Origin: an uncultured bacterium
Lineage (GTDB): Bacteria > Bacteroidota > Bacteroidia > Chitinophagales > CAIODY01
Reading direction: 5' to 3'
NCBI GenBank assembly: GCA_903857255.1
Contig: CAIODY010000005.1
Location: forward strand, 1 to 53,531
Length of the DNA stretch: 53,531 nucleotides
A program made the position numbers and the translations under genes. The notes beneath the pieces were generated by a model that worked only from the letters and a program-made list of their open reading frames with translations, had not been told where the DNA came from and did not search any database. Shown here one piece after another: positions 8,213 to 17,400 of the stretch. Positions within the stretch are counted from its first letter, which is position 1, and each line of letters starts with the position of its first letter.

Positions 8213-8482
8213 TTAGTTGTTGGCTGCTTTCAAAAAATCAACAATTTTGTTGATTTCGTCAGTACCAATATTGGCTCTTACTTGCATGTGCATAGCCACA
8301 ATATCCCAATTGGTATTGCTGAATTCGCCTGGACCAGGTGCATTGTGGCAACGGTTACAATGCTCTGCCCACAACTGTGCACCCGATTTATCTGCAATGC
8401 TTTTTGATACGTAACAACTATTGAATAATACAGCACTCATCACGGCTGCGAAAACGAAAATAATTATTTTAGACTGTTTCAT
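8213..8482 (-). CDS. Small monohaem cytochrome c lipoprotein
   Basis: The 89-residue protein has an N-terminal lipoprotein signal with lipobox FNSC (Cys23). A single haem-binding motif CNRCH (residues 42-46) follows, and a methionine in the AMHMQVR segment is a candidate axial ligand. It is shorter than typical class I cytochromes c. The product should be a lipid-anchored periplasmic or outer-membrane electron carrier. It is the last gene of an operon with the beta-barrel protein (27 nt upstream) and a second cytochrome c, suggesting electron transfer linked to that barrel. Confidence 0.88.
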   Translation of the reverse strand: MKQSKIIIFVFAAVMSAVLFNSCYVSKSIADKSGAQLWAEHCNRCHNAPGPGEFSNTNWDIVAMHMQVRANIGTDEINKIVDFLKAANN

Positions 8483-8509
8483 GATTGATTGTTTTTAATG
8501 GTTAGTGAA

Positions 8510-9625
8510 TTAAAATCCGTAAACAAATTGTGCGTAAAAATTCTGAATCATGTCGCTGCGTTTTTGATAACCTAATTTCATCACACAATTCCATTTCAAC
8601 CAATAATCTAAAGCTACTTCATTGCAAGTGATGCTGGTTGCACCCCAAGCTGCTGGCTGCATGAATGAGGAATAACGATATGCAATTTCGAGATTGTGTA
8701 AAAATTTATTGTCGCTCATAGTTGGGCGAATGCTTGCCGAAACATACAATGCAGAAGGTGAATTGTTGAATTTGAACGACATCGAATCGCTGTGAAATGC
8801 ATCACCATAATAAACTGTGTTGCTGCCAACTTTTTGTGCTCGATATTCACCAGTTAATCGCAAAGTGCTTTTCAACGGACTGATTGTTTTGTAATAATTC
8901 AAATCAATGGCTTGCATCAACAAACTTGCATTTTCGTAAGGTGTGCCAATGTCGCCAGTTTTACTTTTGGTTTGCATCGAATAGCCAATCTCTAAATTGT
9001 TAGATGAAAAAGGTAAAATGGCTAAACGTCCGCCAATAGCTTTGTTGTTGTTATTGGCAGTGTAAGCTTCATAATCAAATTGCCCAACCACATTGCCGTT
9101 GGCAGAATCAGGAACAATTTGTGGACCATTAACCACATACACATCGTACAAAAATTTTACAGTACCAAAAGGCAAACAACCCATTGCTCCAACGCCTGTT
9201 TCAACTGATGCACCAATGCCACCATCACCAAACCCAACTGGGTCGTTGGCAAATCGATTCAAAAATCCTTCAGCCAATCTACCTCGATAAGCACCAAATT
9301 TTGGTAAGAATCTTCCTGCATGCAAGGTTAGATAAGGGTTTACGATGTAGCACATATTGGCATATTCTAAACCAATATCAACGCTGCCGCTGCCAGTTTC
9401 AATTTCAACTTCCGATTCGATAAATAATTTATCAGAAAGTTTCCACAAAAAAATGGGTTTGAAATTTACATCACCAAATTGGTCAGTGGTTTTGTTATGC
9501 GCCCAAGTAAATTCAGCATCGCCAAAAACAGCAACATTATTTAAACCAAAATGGTCGGTGGTTTGAGCCATTGCAAATGCTGAATACAGCATGCAGGCTA
9601 TTACTAAAGTGATTATTTTTTTCAT
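8510..9625 (-). CDS. Outer-membrane beta-barrel (porin-like) protein in a cytochrome operon
   Basis: The 371-residue protein has a signal peptide (1-20, ending AMAQ), then alternating amphipathic strands with frequent aromatic girdle residues, and a C-terminal strand ending in YAQFVYGF, the terminal aromatic typical of barrels inserted by the BAM complex. Segments such as KPIFLWKLSDKLFIESEVE and LTLHAGRFLPKFG resemble phosphate-selective or carbohydrate porin-type barrels. No haem motif is present, although it has an unusual number of single cysteines (in NMCYIV, MGCLPF, ITCNEV and WNCVMK). It lies between two monohaem cytochromes c in one operon. Substrate unknown. Confidence 0.8.
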   Translation of the reverse strand: MKKIITLVIACMLYSAFAMAQTTDHFGLNNVAVFGDAEFTWAHNKTTDQFGDVNFKPIFLWKLSDKLFIESEVEIETGSGSVDIGLEYANMCYIVNPYLTLHAGRFLPKFGAYRGRLAEGFLNRFANDPVGFGDGGIGASVETGVGAMGCLPFGTVKFLYDVYVVNGPQIVPDSANGNVVGQFDYEAYTANNNNKAIGGRLAILPFSSNNLEIGYSMQTKSKTGDIGTPYENASLLMQAIDLNYYKTISPLKSTLRLTGEYRAQKVGSNTVYYGDAFHSDSMSFKFNNSPSALYVSASIRPTMSDNKFLHNLEIAYRYSSFMQPAAWGATSITCNEVALDYWLKWNCVMKLGYQKRSDMIQNFYAQFVYGF

Positions 9626-9638
9626 GATAAAATTGTTT

Positions 9639-10070
9639 TTATTTTTTTGTTTTTGGCGCTGCGGCTAATGTTCGGATATAGTTCACTAATTCCCAGCGTT
9701 GTTTTTCAGTAAATACAGTTTTGTAAGTTGGCATCGGGTTTCTGCCTTCGGTAATCATCCAAAATAATGTACCATCAGTTTGACTTTGAATGGCAGCTGA
9801 TGAATGGTCGGCTGGTTTGGTGGTTAATCCTGCTGCGGCTGCGCCATCACCTTTGCCTTTCATACCATGACATGGCGAACAATTTGTTTCGTACAATTTC
9901 TTTGCTTCAGGCATCACTGTTGCGTTGCCTGCTAACGGATTTTTCTTTGCTGCGGCATCAGGTGGTGCTGTCCATGGTGCTTTTTTCTGTGCCATTGCGC
10001 CTTCGGTTGTTATCAATGCACCGCATAAAATAAGAAGCGAAATGGTCTTTTTGAAATTGAAGTGTTGCAT
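9639..10070 (-). CDS. Monohaem class I cytochrome c
   Basis: I place the start at the ATG at 10070 (143 residues); a TTG extension to 10106 adds a non-signal segment. The signal peptide covers residues ~1-28 (ending AMAQ). The haem motif CSPCH is followed by GMKGKGDGAAAAGL, and NPMPTYK holds the likely methionine ligand, as in cbb3-type cytochrome c domains. ELVNYIRTLA is the C-terminal helix of class I cytochromes. It is a soluble periplasmic protein and the first gene of the cytochrome-barrel-cytochrome operon, 13 nt before the barrel gene. Confidence 0.92.
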   Translation of the reverse strand: MQHFNFKKTISLLILCGALITTEGAMAQKKAPWTAPPDAAAKKNPLAGNATVMPEAKKLYETNCSPCHGMKGKGDGAAAAGLTTKPADHSSAAIQSQTDGTLFWMITEGRNPMPTYKTVFTEKQRWELVNYIRTLAAAPKTKK

Positions 10071-10227
10071 ACTTTTTTTGTTTGTACAAAGCAACTGTTG
10101 CAACAATAAAAAAATAATGACGAGCTACACTTTTGCTTATGATTAATATCATGGAGCAAAAAGAATTATTTACCTAAAGTGAAAAACAGCATTTTGTATT
10201 TAACCCTTGCTGCAAAAAAATAAATCT

Positions 10228-10235
10228 TATTTTTG
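10228..10235 (+). promoter_or_regulatory. Promoter of rmlA (-7 TATTTTTG)
   Basis: TATTTTTG matches TAnnTTTG. A TTG at 10207-10209 lies 18 nt upstream, close to the expected -33 position. The leader to the ATG at 10270 would be about 30 nt. Confidence 0.6.
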
Positions 10236-10269
10236 AAGCCTTCTGAAATAAGTAATTCAATTAGAAAAA

Positions 10270-11130
10270 ATGAAAGGAATAGTATTAGCAGGCGGTTCGG
10301 GAACAAGATTGCATCCCATCACTTTAGCCATTAGTAAACAATTAATGCCTATCTACGATAAGCCGATGATTTATTATCCATTAAGTGTATTGATGATGGC
10401 TGGCATCCGTGAAATTTTAATTATTTCTACACCGCATGATTTGCCACATTTCAAACGCTTATTGGGTGATGGCAAACAAATGGGTGTGGAATTTTCATAC
10501 GAAGAACAAGCAGTGCCAAACGGACTGGCACAGGCTTTTGTGATTGGTGAAAAATTTATCGGCAATGATAGTGTGGCTTTGGTATTGGGCGATAATATTT
10601 TTTATGGCAGCGGCTTGGGCACTGTGTTAGAAAGTTGTAATAATCCTGATGGCGGTTATGTGTTTGCTTATCATGTAAGCGACCCTGAACGCTATGGTGT
10701 GGTTGAATTTGACGACAATAACAAAGCATTGAGCATCGAAGAAAAGCCATCGCATCCTAAATCGAATTATGCAGTACCAGGTTTATATTTTTATGACAAT
10801 AGTGTGGTCAAAATTGCCAAACAATTAAAGCCAAGTGCACGTGGTGAATACGAAATTACAGATGTCAATAAAGCATATTTAGAACAAGGCAAATTAAAAG
10901 TAGCAAAATTAAATCGAGGTACAGCTTGGTTAGATACAGGTACTGTTGATTCATTAATGCAAGCTTCGCAATTTGTGCAAGTAATTGAACAACGACAAGG
11001 TTTGAAAGTGGGTTGCATTGAAGAAGTAGCTTTCCGAAAAGGATTTATCAACAAAGAACAACTGTTGAAAATTGCCGAACCACTGATGAAAAGCGGATAT
11101 GGCGTTTATTTAAAAAAAATAGTGAGCTAA
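10270..11130 (+). CDS. rmlA: Glucose-1-phosphate thymidylyltransferase
   Basis: The 286-residue enzyme forms dTDP-glucose from dTTP and glucose-1-phosphate, the first step of dTDP-rhamnose and other dTDP-deoxysugars. The signature [11 protein letters not shown] (residues 8-18) is followed by [16 protein letters not shown], the metal-binding LGDNIFYG, and [20 protein letters not shown]. The GTAWLDTGT motif is typical of the RmlA short form. Length is normal. It is monocistronic here, with its own promoter and terminator. RmlB and RmlD are not in the window, so the pathway is presumably completed elsewhere. Confidence 0.97.
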   Translation: MKGIVLAGGSGTRLHPITLAISKQLMPIYDKPMIYYPLSVLMMAGIREILIISTPHDLPHFKRLLGDGKQMGVEFSYEEQAVPNGLAQAFVIGEKFIGNDSVALVLGDNIFYGSGLGTVLESCNNPDGGYVFAYHVSDPERYGVVEFDDNNKALSIEEKPSHPKSNYAVPGLYFYDNSVVKIAKQLKPSARGEYEITDVNKAYLEQGKLKVAKLNRGTAWLDTGTVDSLMQASQFVQVIEQRQGLKVGCIEEVAFRKGFINKEQLLKIAEPLMKSGYGVYLKKIVS

Positions 11131-11160
11131 AATTTCATTGAGATTGGTGCTGAACATAAA

Positions 11161-11188
11161 AAACGAAGCATAAATGTTTCGTTTTTTT
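11161..11188. terminator. Bidirectional terminator between rmlA and a T9SS gene
   Basis: AAACGAAGCAT and ATGTTTCGTTT pair over 11 bp (one G-U) with a two-base loop, flanked by T-runs on both strands. It can serve rmlA (plus) and the gene ending at 11202 (minus). Confidence 0.8.
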
Positions 11189-11201
11189 ATTCTACACTAT
11201 T

Positions 11202-11954
11202 CTATTCCACCACAAATTTCATGGTTTTGTTTCTTCCTTCATTTTCTAATTTCAATAAATAAATTCCTTTTTCTACAACTCCAATTTGTTGCAAATTGAC
11301 TTGAAAGCTATTACCAGTAAAGCTTGTAGAGAAAACCTTGCAACCATCAATTTTTAGAATGGTGATTTTATATTGCTGCGAATTTGTTTGTTCATCGCAA
11401 TTCACTACTAATTTTTCTTGTGTAGGATTGGGCTGAATTAAAATTTTTATTTGCTTGTTATCAACTGATGCGACGCCCGTAAAATCTTTGAAATAAAATA
11501 TTTTTCTGTAAAAATTATTACTGTAATTATTGTCAGTAAAGGTTTTGCTGGGCCAAATAATTACCTCGTTATCTTTATTACGCATAGCATAACTCAAGCC
11601 ACTTGAAATGGTTAGAGTTCTATACACTGTGAATGAATCATTGGGCAATAACAGATTTGATTGCATTACAAAACTATCTGAAATAACAGGAATCAAATTA
11701 TAACTAAAAGGCGTATTGATTGCAGTATCAATGTATATGTTATAATAGAGTGTATGATTGAAAAATGTATCAACACCAATTAGGCTTTTGTTTTTGACTA
11801 CAAAAGACAAGCTATCTGTTTGATTAGCAATTAGCGTATCAGCAAGTGTAACTTTTGAAATGATTAAATCACCCGAAGTTTGCGCCTGCAAAGCATTTGA
11901 AGTAATTAACAAAAAGGTTAAAAAAGGGAATGCAATGATTAAAATCTTTTTCAT
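11202..11954 (-). CDS. Secreted protein with T9SS type A sorting domain, unknown function
   Basis: The 250-residue protein has a signal peptide (1-24, ending LQAQ), then a ~140-residue beta-sandwich-like domain with SLSFVVKNKS and Asn-rich strands, resembling CARDB-type domains ("unfulfilled potential bond" spacing, TDSLSFVVKNKS). The C-terminal ~75 residues contain the T9SS type A signal: IKILIQPNPTQEKLVVNC, then KGIYLLKLENEG and KTMKFVVE. It is exported to the cell surface. Function unknown. Confidence 0.82.
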   Translation of the reverse strand: MKKILIIAFPFLTFLLITSNALQAQTSGDLIISKVTLADTLIANQTDSLSFVVKNKSLIGVDTFFNHTLYYNIYIDTAINTPFSYNLIPVISDSFVMQSNLLLPNDSFTVYRTLTISSGLSYAMRNKDNEVIIWPSKTFTDNNYSNNFYRKIFYFKDFTGVASVDNKQIKILIQPNPTQEKLVVNCDEQTNSQQYKITILKIDGCKVFSTSFTGNSFQVNLQQIGVVEKGIYLLKLENEGRNKTMKFVVE

Positions 11955-12051
11955 GTTGCTTGAATTTTAAATTTGAAACAAAAATAGGTTTGTTTTTTTT
12001 ATTTTTTTCTAACAAAATTAAATTTATCTTACGGGTTCAAATCGAAGTATT

Positions 12052-13560
12052 ATGAATCACTTGAGTGATATTATTCCACTAATGAATAAGGAAGAAATAA
12101 GAGGCTACAAAATTTTTGCTGATAGAATTCAATTTGAAAACACAGACAAAAAAATTGTTTCCCTTTTTGAATTTATCAAAAACAAAACACACCCTGAAAA
12201 TGATAAAGAGCTGGTTAAAAAATTATTTGGCACTAATAATACCAATGCTCATTATCGGCTCAAGAATCGATTGAAAGATGATATAGAACGAAGTATGTTG
12301 CTGCATCACAGCCGATTGGATGAAAAAGTGGAAGTATTGAATTTGTTGATTTTATCAAAAATTTTTTTTTACAAATCGGCTTATTTGCAAGCCTATAATT
12401 ATTTAAAACAAGCCGAAAAAATTGCTAAAGCAAAAAAATATTTTGACATTTTAAATTCGGTATATGATGAAATGTTGGCTTTGTGCAGGTATTACAACGA
12501 TATTAATCCGAATGAAATAAATGCTTTGCAATCGGCAAATGCCAATCAATACTTATTGTTGCAAAAAACAAATGCTTTATTAGCCACTTTAAACTTTCAA
12601 CTTCGACAAAACAATTATTCAGGAAAAGATAAAGAGCTTACAAAGGAAATTAGCAAAGCAAAACGAACTTTGAATTTGACTGAAAAAAATTTACAAACGC
12701 CCGAGATTAAATTTCAAATTCATGAATGCATTAAAAATGCGTTGCTACAAAACAAAGATTTTAAATCGTTGGAAAGTTATCTGATAAAGAGTTTTAAAGA
12801 TTTTTCAAAACAAAAATTATTCAATAAAGAATTGCACGACAAAAAAATTGTGTTGCTCATTTGGATAATTAATTCAAAATTTAAAAACAAAAAACCTTAC
12901 GAAGCTGCTCCATTTTTAAAACTATTGTTTGATGCGTTATCGCAATTCAACAAAATTCATTTTGATAGATATTATGGTTCGTATATTTTCAGCCGAATGT
13001 ATTTTTTGATTTACACCAATCAATTGCAAACCGCCATTAATATTTTACTTGAGTATCAAGAATACAGCAATAATAAGGGTTTGGAGCAAAATAAATTTAA
13101 CATCAATTTAAATTTGTGTACTTTGTATTTTTATCAAAATAATTTTGCAGCAGCTATAAAAACACTGGGTAAATTATTTTTGAAAGATACTTTTCAGCAA
13201 TTATCTGTTGAATGGAAATTATCGGTTTCGTTGCTCGAAATTATTTTTCAGTGGAGCAATAAAGAATTTAATTTTGCTGAAATTAAATTAGCTGAAGCAA
13301 AAAGAGTATTTAAATCGCAGCTCAAGCAAGCCGATTTTGAGAAGGAAAATTTATTCATTCAAATTTTAAGTAAGCAATTAAAGGCAAAATTGAGCAATAA
13401 AAAATTTACCAATAGTGGCTTGATTGAAGAGTTTGTAGAAAAATATAAAACTGTTGAATTAGGCTCAAACGAAGCGATTGATTACACTTTGTTTTTGAAA
13501 AGTGATACCCAAAAACAAACTTATTATACTTTGCTTTTGGCTGACATTAATGAATCATAA
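12052..13560 (+). CDS. Unknown helical, TPR-like cytoplasmic protein
   Basis: The 502-residue protein has no signal peptide or membrane segment. It is Lys/Asn/Leu-rich and almost entirely helical, with repeated pairs of ~17-residue helices (for example SAYLQAYNYLKQAEKIAKAK and YFYQNNFAAAIKTLGKLF) suggesting degenerate TPR repeats from residue ~100 to ~440. The N-terminal ~95 residues (EIRGYKIFADR, KNKTHPENDKELVKKLFG, AHYRLKNRLKDDIE) look like a separate domain. I do not recognise the family by name; similar proteins appear confined to Bacteroidota. It is followed after 11 nt by the MORN lipoprotein, so the two are probably co-transcribed. Confidence 0.7.
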   Translation: MNHLSDIIPLMNKEEIRGYKIFADRIQFENTDKKIVSLFEFIKNKTHPENDKELVKKLFGTNNTNAHYRLKNRLKDDIERSMLLHHSRLDEKVEVLNLLILSKIFFYKSAYLQAYNYLKQAEKIAKAKKYFDILNSVYDEMLALCRYYNDINPNEINALQSANANQYLLLQKTNALLATLNFQLRQNNYSGKDKELTKEISKAKRTLNLTEKNLQTPEIKFQIHECIKNALLQNKDFKSLESYLIKSFKDFSKQKLFNKELHDKKIVLLIWIINSKFKNKKPYEAAPFLKLLFDALSQFNKIHFDRYYGSYIFSRMYFLIYTNQLQTAINILLEYQEYSNNKGLEQNKFNINLNLCTLYFYQNNFAAAIKTLGKLFLKDTFQQLSVEWKLSVSLLEIIFQWSNKEFNFAEIKLAEAKRVFKSQLKQADFEKENLFIQILSKQLKAKLSNKKFTNSGLIEEFVEKYKTVELGSNEAIDYTLFLKSDTQKQTYYTLLLADINES

Positions 13561-13571
13561 TTTGAAATTTC

Positions 13572-14357
13572 ATGAAGAAAATATTCTTATTGCTTTTCGT
13601 TTTTTGTGCCTGCAAACATGCTTCAACAGAGCTTACCGAAACTTATTGGGATAATGCAAAAACAAAATTGAAAGAACATTATTTTGTGTTGAAAGACGAC
13701 CATTCAAAAAAAGAAGAGGAATACGTTTCTTATTATGCTGATGGGAAAAAAGAATTTATCAAGCATTTTCACAACAATCAATTGATAGATTCTTTTTGGC
13801 ATTTTAATGCGAATGGAAAATTGATTGAAAAATGTTTTTATAAAGATGGCAATTTGGAAGGCGATAGATTTTTGTACAATGATTCAGGTGTTTTGATAAC
13901 TATTGAACCGCATATAAATGGGGCATTTCATGGGCTATACAAATCTTTTTATGATAATAGCAAACCAAAAGAATTGGGCAACTATAACTATAATAAAATG
14001 GAAGGTGAGTGGAAATATTTTTTTGATAATGGGAATTTGAAAGAGATTGTAAAATATGTTGGTGGTTCGGAAAATGGCGATTATAAAGCGTTTTACCCAA
14101 CAGGCAAATTAAAATCAATTGGTTTTTATAAAGATGAAAAAGAAGATAGCACTTGGCACAATTATTACGAAAATGGAAAACTAATGGAAATTGTAAACTA
14201 CAAGGCTGGCACTGAAAACGGCTTGACACAAATGTTTTCAAAAGACAGTGTGTTAATTAGAGAAATTATTTACAAAAACGGAATGCCAATTGATTACAAT
14301 GATTTAGTTAACCATATTCACACCAAACATGATTTCGACTTCTTGAAAGAAAAATAG
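13572..14357 (+). CDS. MORN-variant repeat lipoprotein (YwqK-like)
   Basis: The 261-residue protein has a short lipoprotein signal (lipobox FCAC, about residue 14). Some eight to nine ~22-residue repeats follow, with the pattern G-x-W-x-Y-Y-x-N-G-K-L-K-E (for example YENGKLMEIVNYKAGTENG), the MORN_2 variant repeat that forms extended beta-strands. Proteins of this class are often labelled YwqK-family antitoxin, but there is no toxin here and that label should not be taken literally. It is surface- or periplasm-anchored, of unknown role, 11 nt downstream of the helical unknown. Confidence 0.8.
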   Translation: MKKIFLLLFVFCACKHASTELTETYWDNAKTKLKEHYFVLKDDHSKKEEEYVSYYADGKKEFIKHFHNNQLIDSFWHFNANGKLIEKCFYKDGNLEGDRFLYNDSGVLITIEPHINGAFHGLYKSFYDNSKPKELGNYNYNKMEGEWKYFFDNGNLKEIVKYVGGSENGDYKAFYPTGKLKSIGFYKDEKEDSTWHNYYENGKLMEIVNYKAGTENGLTQMFSKDSVLIREIIYKNGMPIDYNDLVNHIHTKHDFDFLKEK

Positions 14358-14419
14358 AAAGTTATTTTTAAAATTAGTTTTTGCACAATAACTTTACGCT
14401 AACTTAATTTTAAAATAAA

Positions 14420-17400
14420 ATGAAAAAAATTACCTTTCACTTTTTTGCAATATTTGTTACAAGTTTTTTATGTTGTAAAGTTTCCAGAGCACAATGTCCG
14501 CCCAATATCAATTTTGAATTTGGAAATTTAACCAATTGGGAATGCTGGAAAGGTACAGTTGCTCAAGGTACTGGAACTTGCCCAGCTTGCACCCCTTCGG
14601 TACCAACTTGGAATCCTAATTCACCAATAACACCAGTTTCAAATAGACATCAAATAATGACTGGGTCAGGCTTAGACCCTTATTTTTTGTTACCACCCTC
14701 TGTTAATTGCCCCGTTGTTTGTCCGTACATTTCAGGTAATTCTTTTTCAGTAAAATTGGGGAATGACAATGTATTAGATTCATGTGAAAGGTTAAGGTAT
14801 TACATTAATATTCCAGTAGGATTGAATTATTATTCTTTTACTTATTGGTATGCTGTAGTTTTAGAAAATCCAGGTTGGGGCTTACATACTTATGCCCAGA
14901 TGCCTCGATTTCAGGTGAGTGCTTATGATGCTGCGACTGGCAATCCGATTGGTTGTACTACCTCAAATTTTGTAGTTGGAACTACTTTGCCAGGATTTAC
15001 AGAGCACTATGATGCTACACGAGGAGATTCAATCATTTGCAAAAATTGGTCGGCTGCCAATTTGAATTTTAAAAATTTGGGCGGACATACCGTTGTTGTT
15101 GAATTTTTTACTGCCGATTGTACACCAAGCGCTCATTTTGGTTATGCGTATGTTGATTTTTCTGATTGTGCTTCTACATCAATTCGATTGGCAAATTGTT
15201 CTACTTCCAATTGTGATACATTAATAGCTCCGCCAGGTTTTCAAAATTATGTTTGGTACGATTCTACACTAACAAATATATTAGGTACGGGAGATTCTTT
15301 GATTTTATGTCCAGCCCCAACTTCACGAGATTCAATTAAATTAGCTTTCTTTCCTTACCCAGGTTTTGGATGCCCTGATACCATTGCTGTAGCAATCTAT
15401 CCACCAGTTCCACCAGTTGCAAATTTTATTTTCCATGATAGTTTATGCCCTGGTTTTCCATTTCAATTTTATGATTCGTCCTACACAACCAGCCCCGGAC
15501 AATATATTAGTAATTGGATGTGGAATTTTGGGGACCCCTATGCTATAGCTTCTAACCCGAATACATCTAATTTACAAAACCCAACGCATGTTTATGATAG
15601 TGTTGGCGTATATCAAGTTACTTTGATTGCACAAACCAATGCACATTGTAAATCAGATACTACCATTAAAACTATTCACATCTTAAACAAGAATCATGTT
15701 TTTGCCAGTAAAGATGATACGATTTGTTTAGGCTCAACAGTAATACTTACTGCAACAGGCACAGGTCCAATTCCGCCACCAATTATTCCTTGTGCTCTTA
15801 ATACAACTGGTGGTTGCAGCGGCTCAACATCAACAGTTCAAGTAGGCATAGGCACAAATATTTCCAATACATTTTCACCTTTCAACTTCGTCAATTCAAA
15901 TGGTAGAACCATGATGCGATATAGTGCTGCCAGCCTTACAGCGGCATTGGGTGCAGGCGCTAAAGTTTTAACTGCCATACAATTTAATGTCACTACCAAA
16001 CAAAGTGGTGGTTTTCCTTTTGCTGGCTTAACGGTAAAGTTGAGCTGTATTCCTTCTTCTACTATCTATTGGAATTCTGGAACAGTAAACTATCCAACCT
16101 ACACCAATAATATTGTTTATGGACCAACAAATTTCGTAACTGTCGCTGGATGGAATACTATAACTTTTGCAACGCCTTACAATTGGGATGGCACAAGTGA
16201 CTTGATAGTTGACATGTGCTACTCAAGTCTTTTATTCGCTAATATAGATATTGTTCAAAAAACTGTAACGGCAAACAACACAGTTATTTATGGCGGTAAT
16301 ACTTCATCACCAGCAGGATGTAATATTGTTTCAGGTACTGTAAGTAATTTATTGCCCAATATTAAGTTTGCCTATTGCACCATACCATTTATTAGTGGTT
16401 ATAATTATCAATGGACAGCTTCAACGCCCAACGCATTCACAGGCACACCATTTAATGATTCCTTGACCGCTATGCCTTATTCTACAACTACTTACACTGT
16501 TAATATGATTGGTACTACGCCATGTATTGTTACTGACCAAGTGATTGTGCATACCATTGCCAATTTTGCTTCTAATCATTCACCAAACAGTATGGTTTGC
16601 AAGGGTGATACTATTGGTTTGTTTGATGATTCAAATTCAAGTGCTGTTGTTATTGCAAAGTGGAAATGGAGAAGCCTACGCAATAATCCAATTAGCTGCG
16701 ATACTTGTCGAAGACCAATTTTTACTATCCAACAAAAAGATACTTTGGTTGTGAAAATTTCGATGGCTTCAGGCTGTTCAAGATTCGATTCTATCATTGT
16801 TGATACGTTTCCAAAAATTGCCGCTAATTTTCTGATGAGCCGTTATTCAATTTGCAGTGGCGATACGGCTGTGGCTCATTTCACAGGCACAACCAATGCA
16901 ACTGGTGCAGTAACTTATCATTGGAACTTCAACAACCCAATAAAAATAGGATGGGGAGCAAATCATGATTTCGATACTGTTGCTTGGTTAAATAATGGTA
17001 TTGCGCCGCTTGTAAAAAATATTTCATTAAGCATTTCGCAAAATGGTTGTAACTCTGATACAGTAACAAAACAAGTTACTATTCACATCATTCCAAAAGC
17101 ACACATCACGGCTACTGATACACAATTTTGTGCAGGCTCATTGGTGAGCGTAAGCGCACAAGGCAGCACGATTGAAAATCCGGCAACGGCAACATACACT
17201 TGGTATAGCAGTCCGCTGACTTCAACACCGCCAGTGATTACAGGACCTGGACCTAATCAAATCTCTTTTAGTTTTTCAAATATTCAAACCGCCAATGTGT
17301 ATGAATATTTGCAGATTACTGAAAATGGTTGCACATCGCCTTGGGATTCAACTTTATTAGTAGTGCATCCAATTCCATTTTCAAATTTTAATTCAACGCC

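Noticed and set aside
8213-10070. Mtr-type multihaem conduit
   Set aside because: Only one CxxCH per cytochrome and none in the barrel, so it is not a known porin-multihaem system.
13572-14357. MORN-variant protein as a YwqK-type antitoxin
   Set aside because: There is no toxin gene beside it and it has a lipoprotein signal; the name in databases is not a functional assignment.
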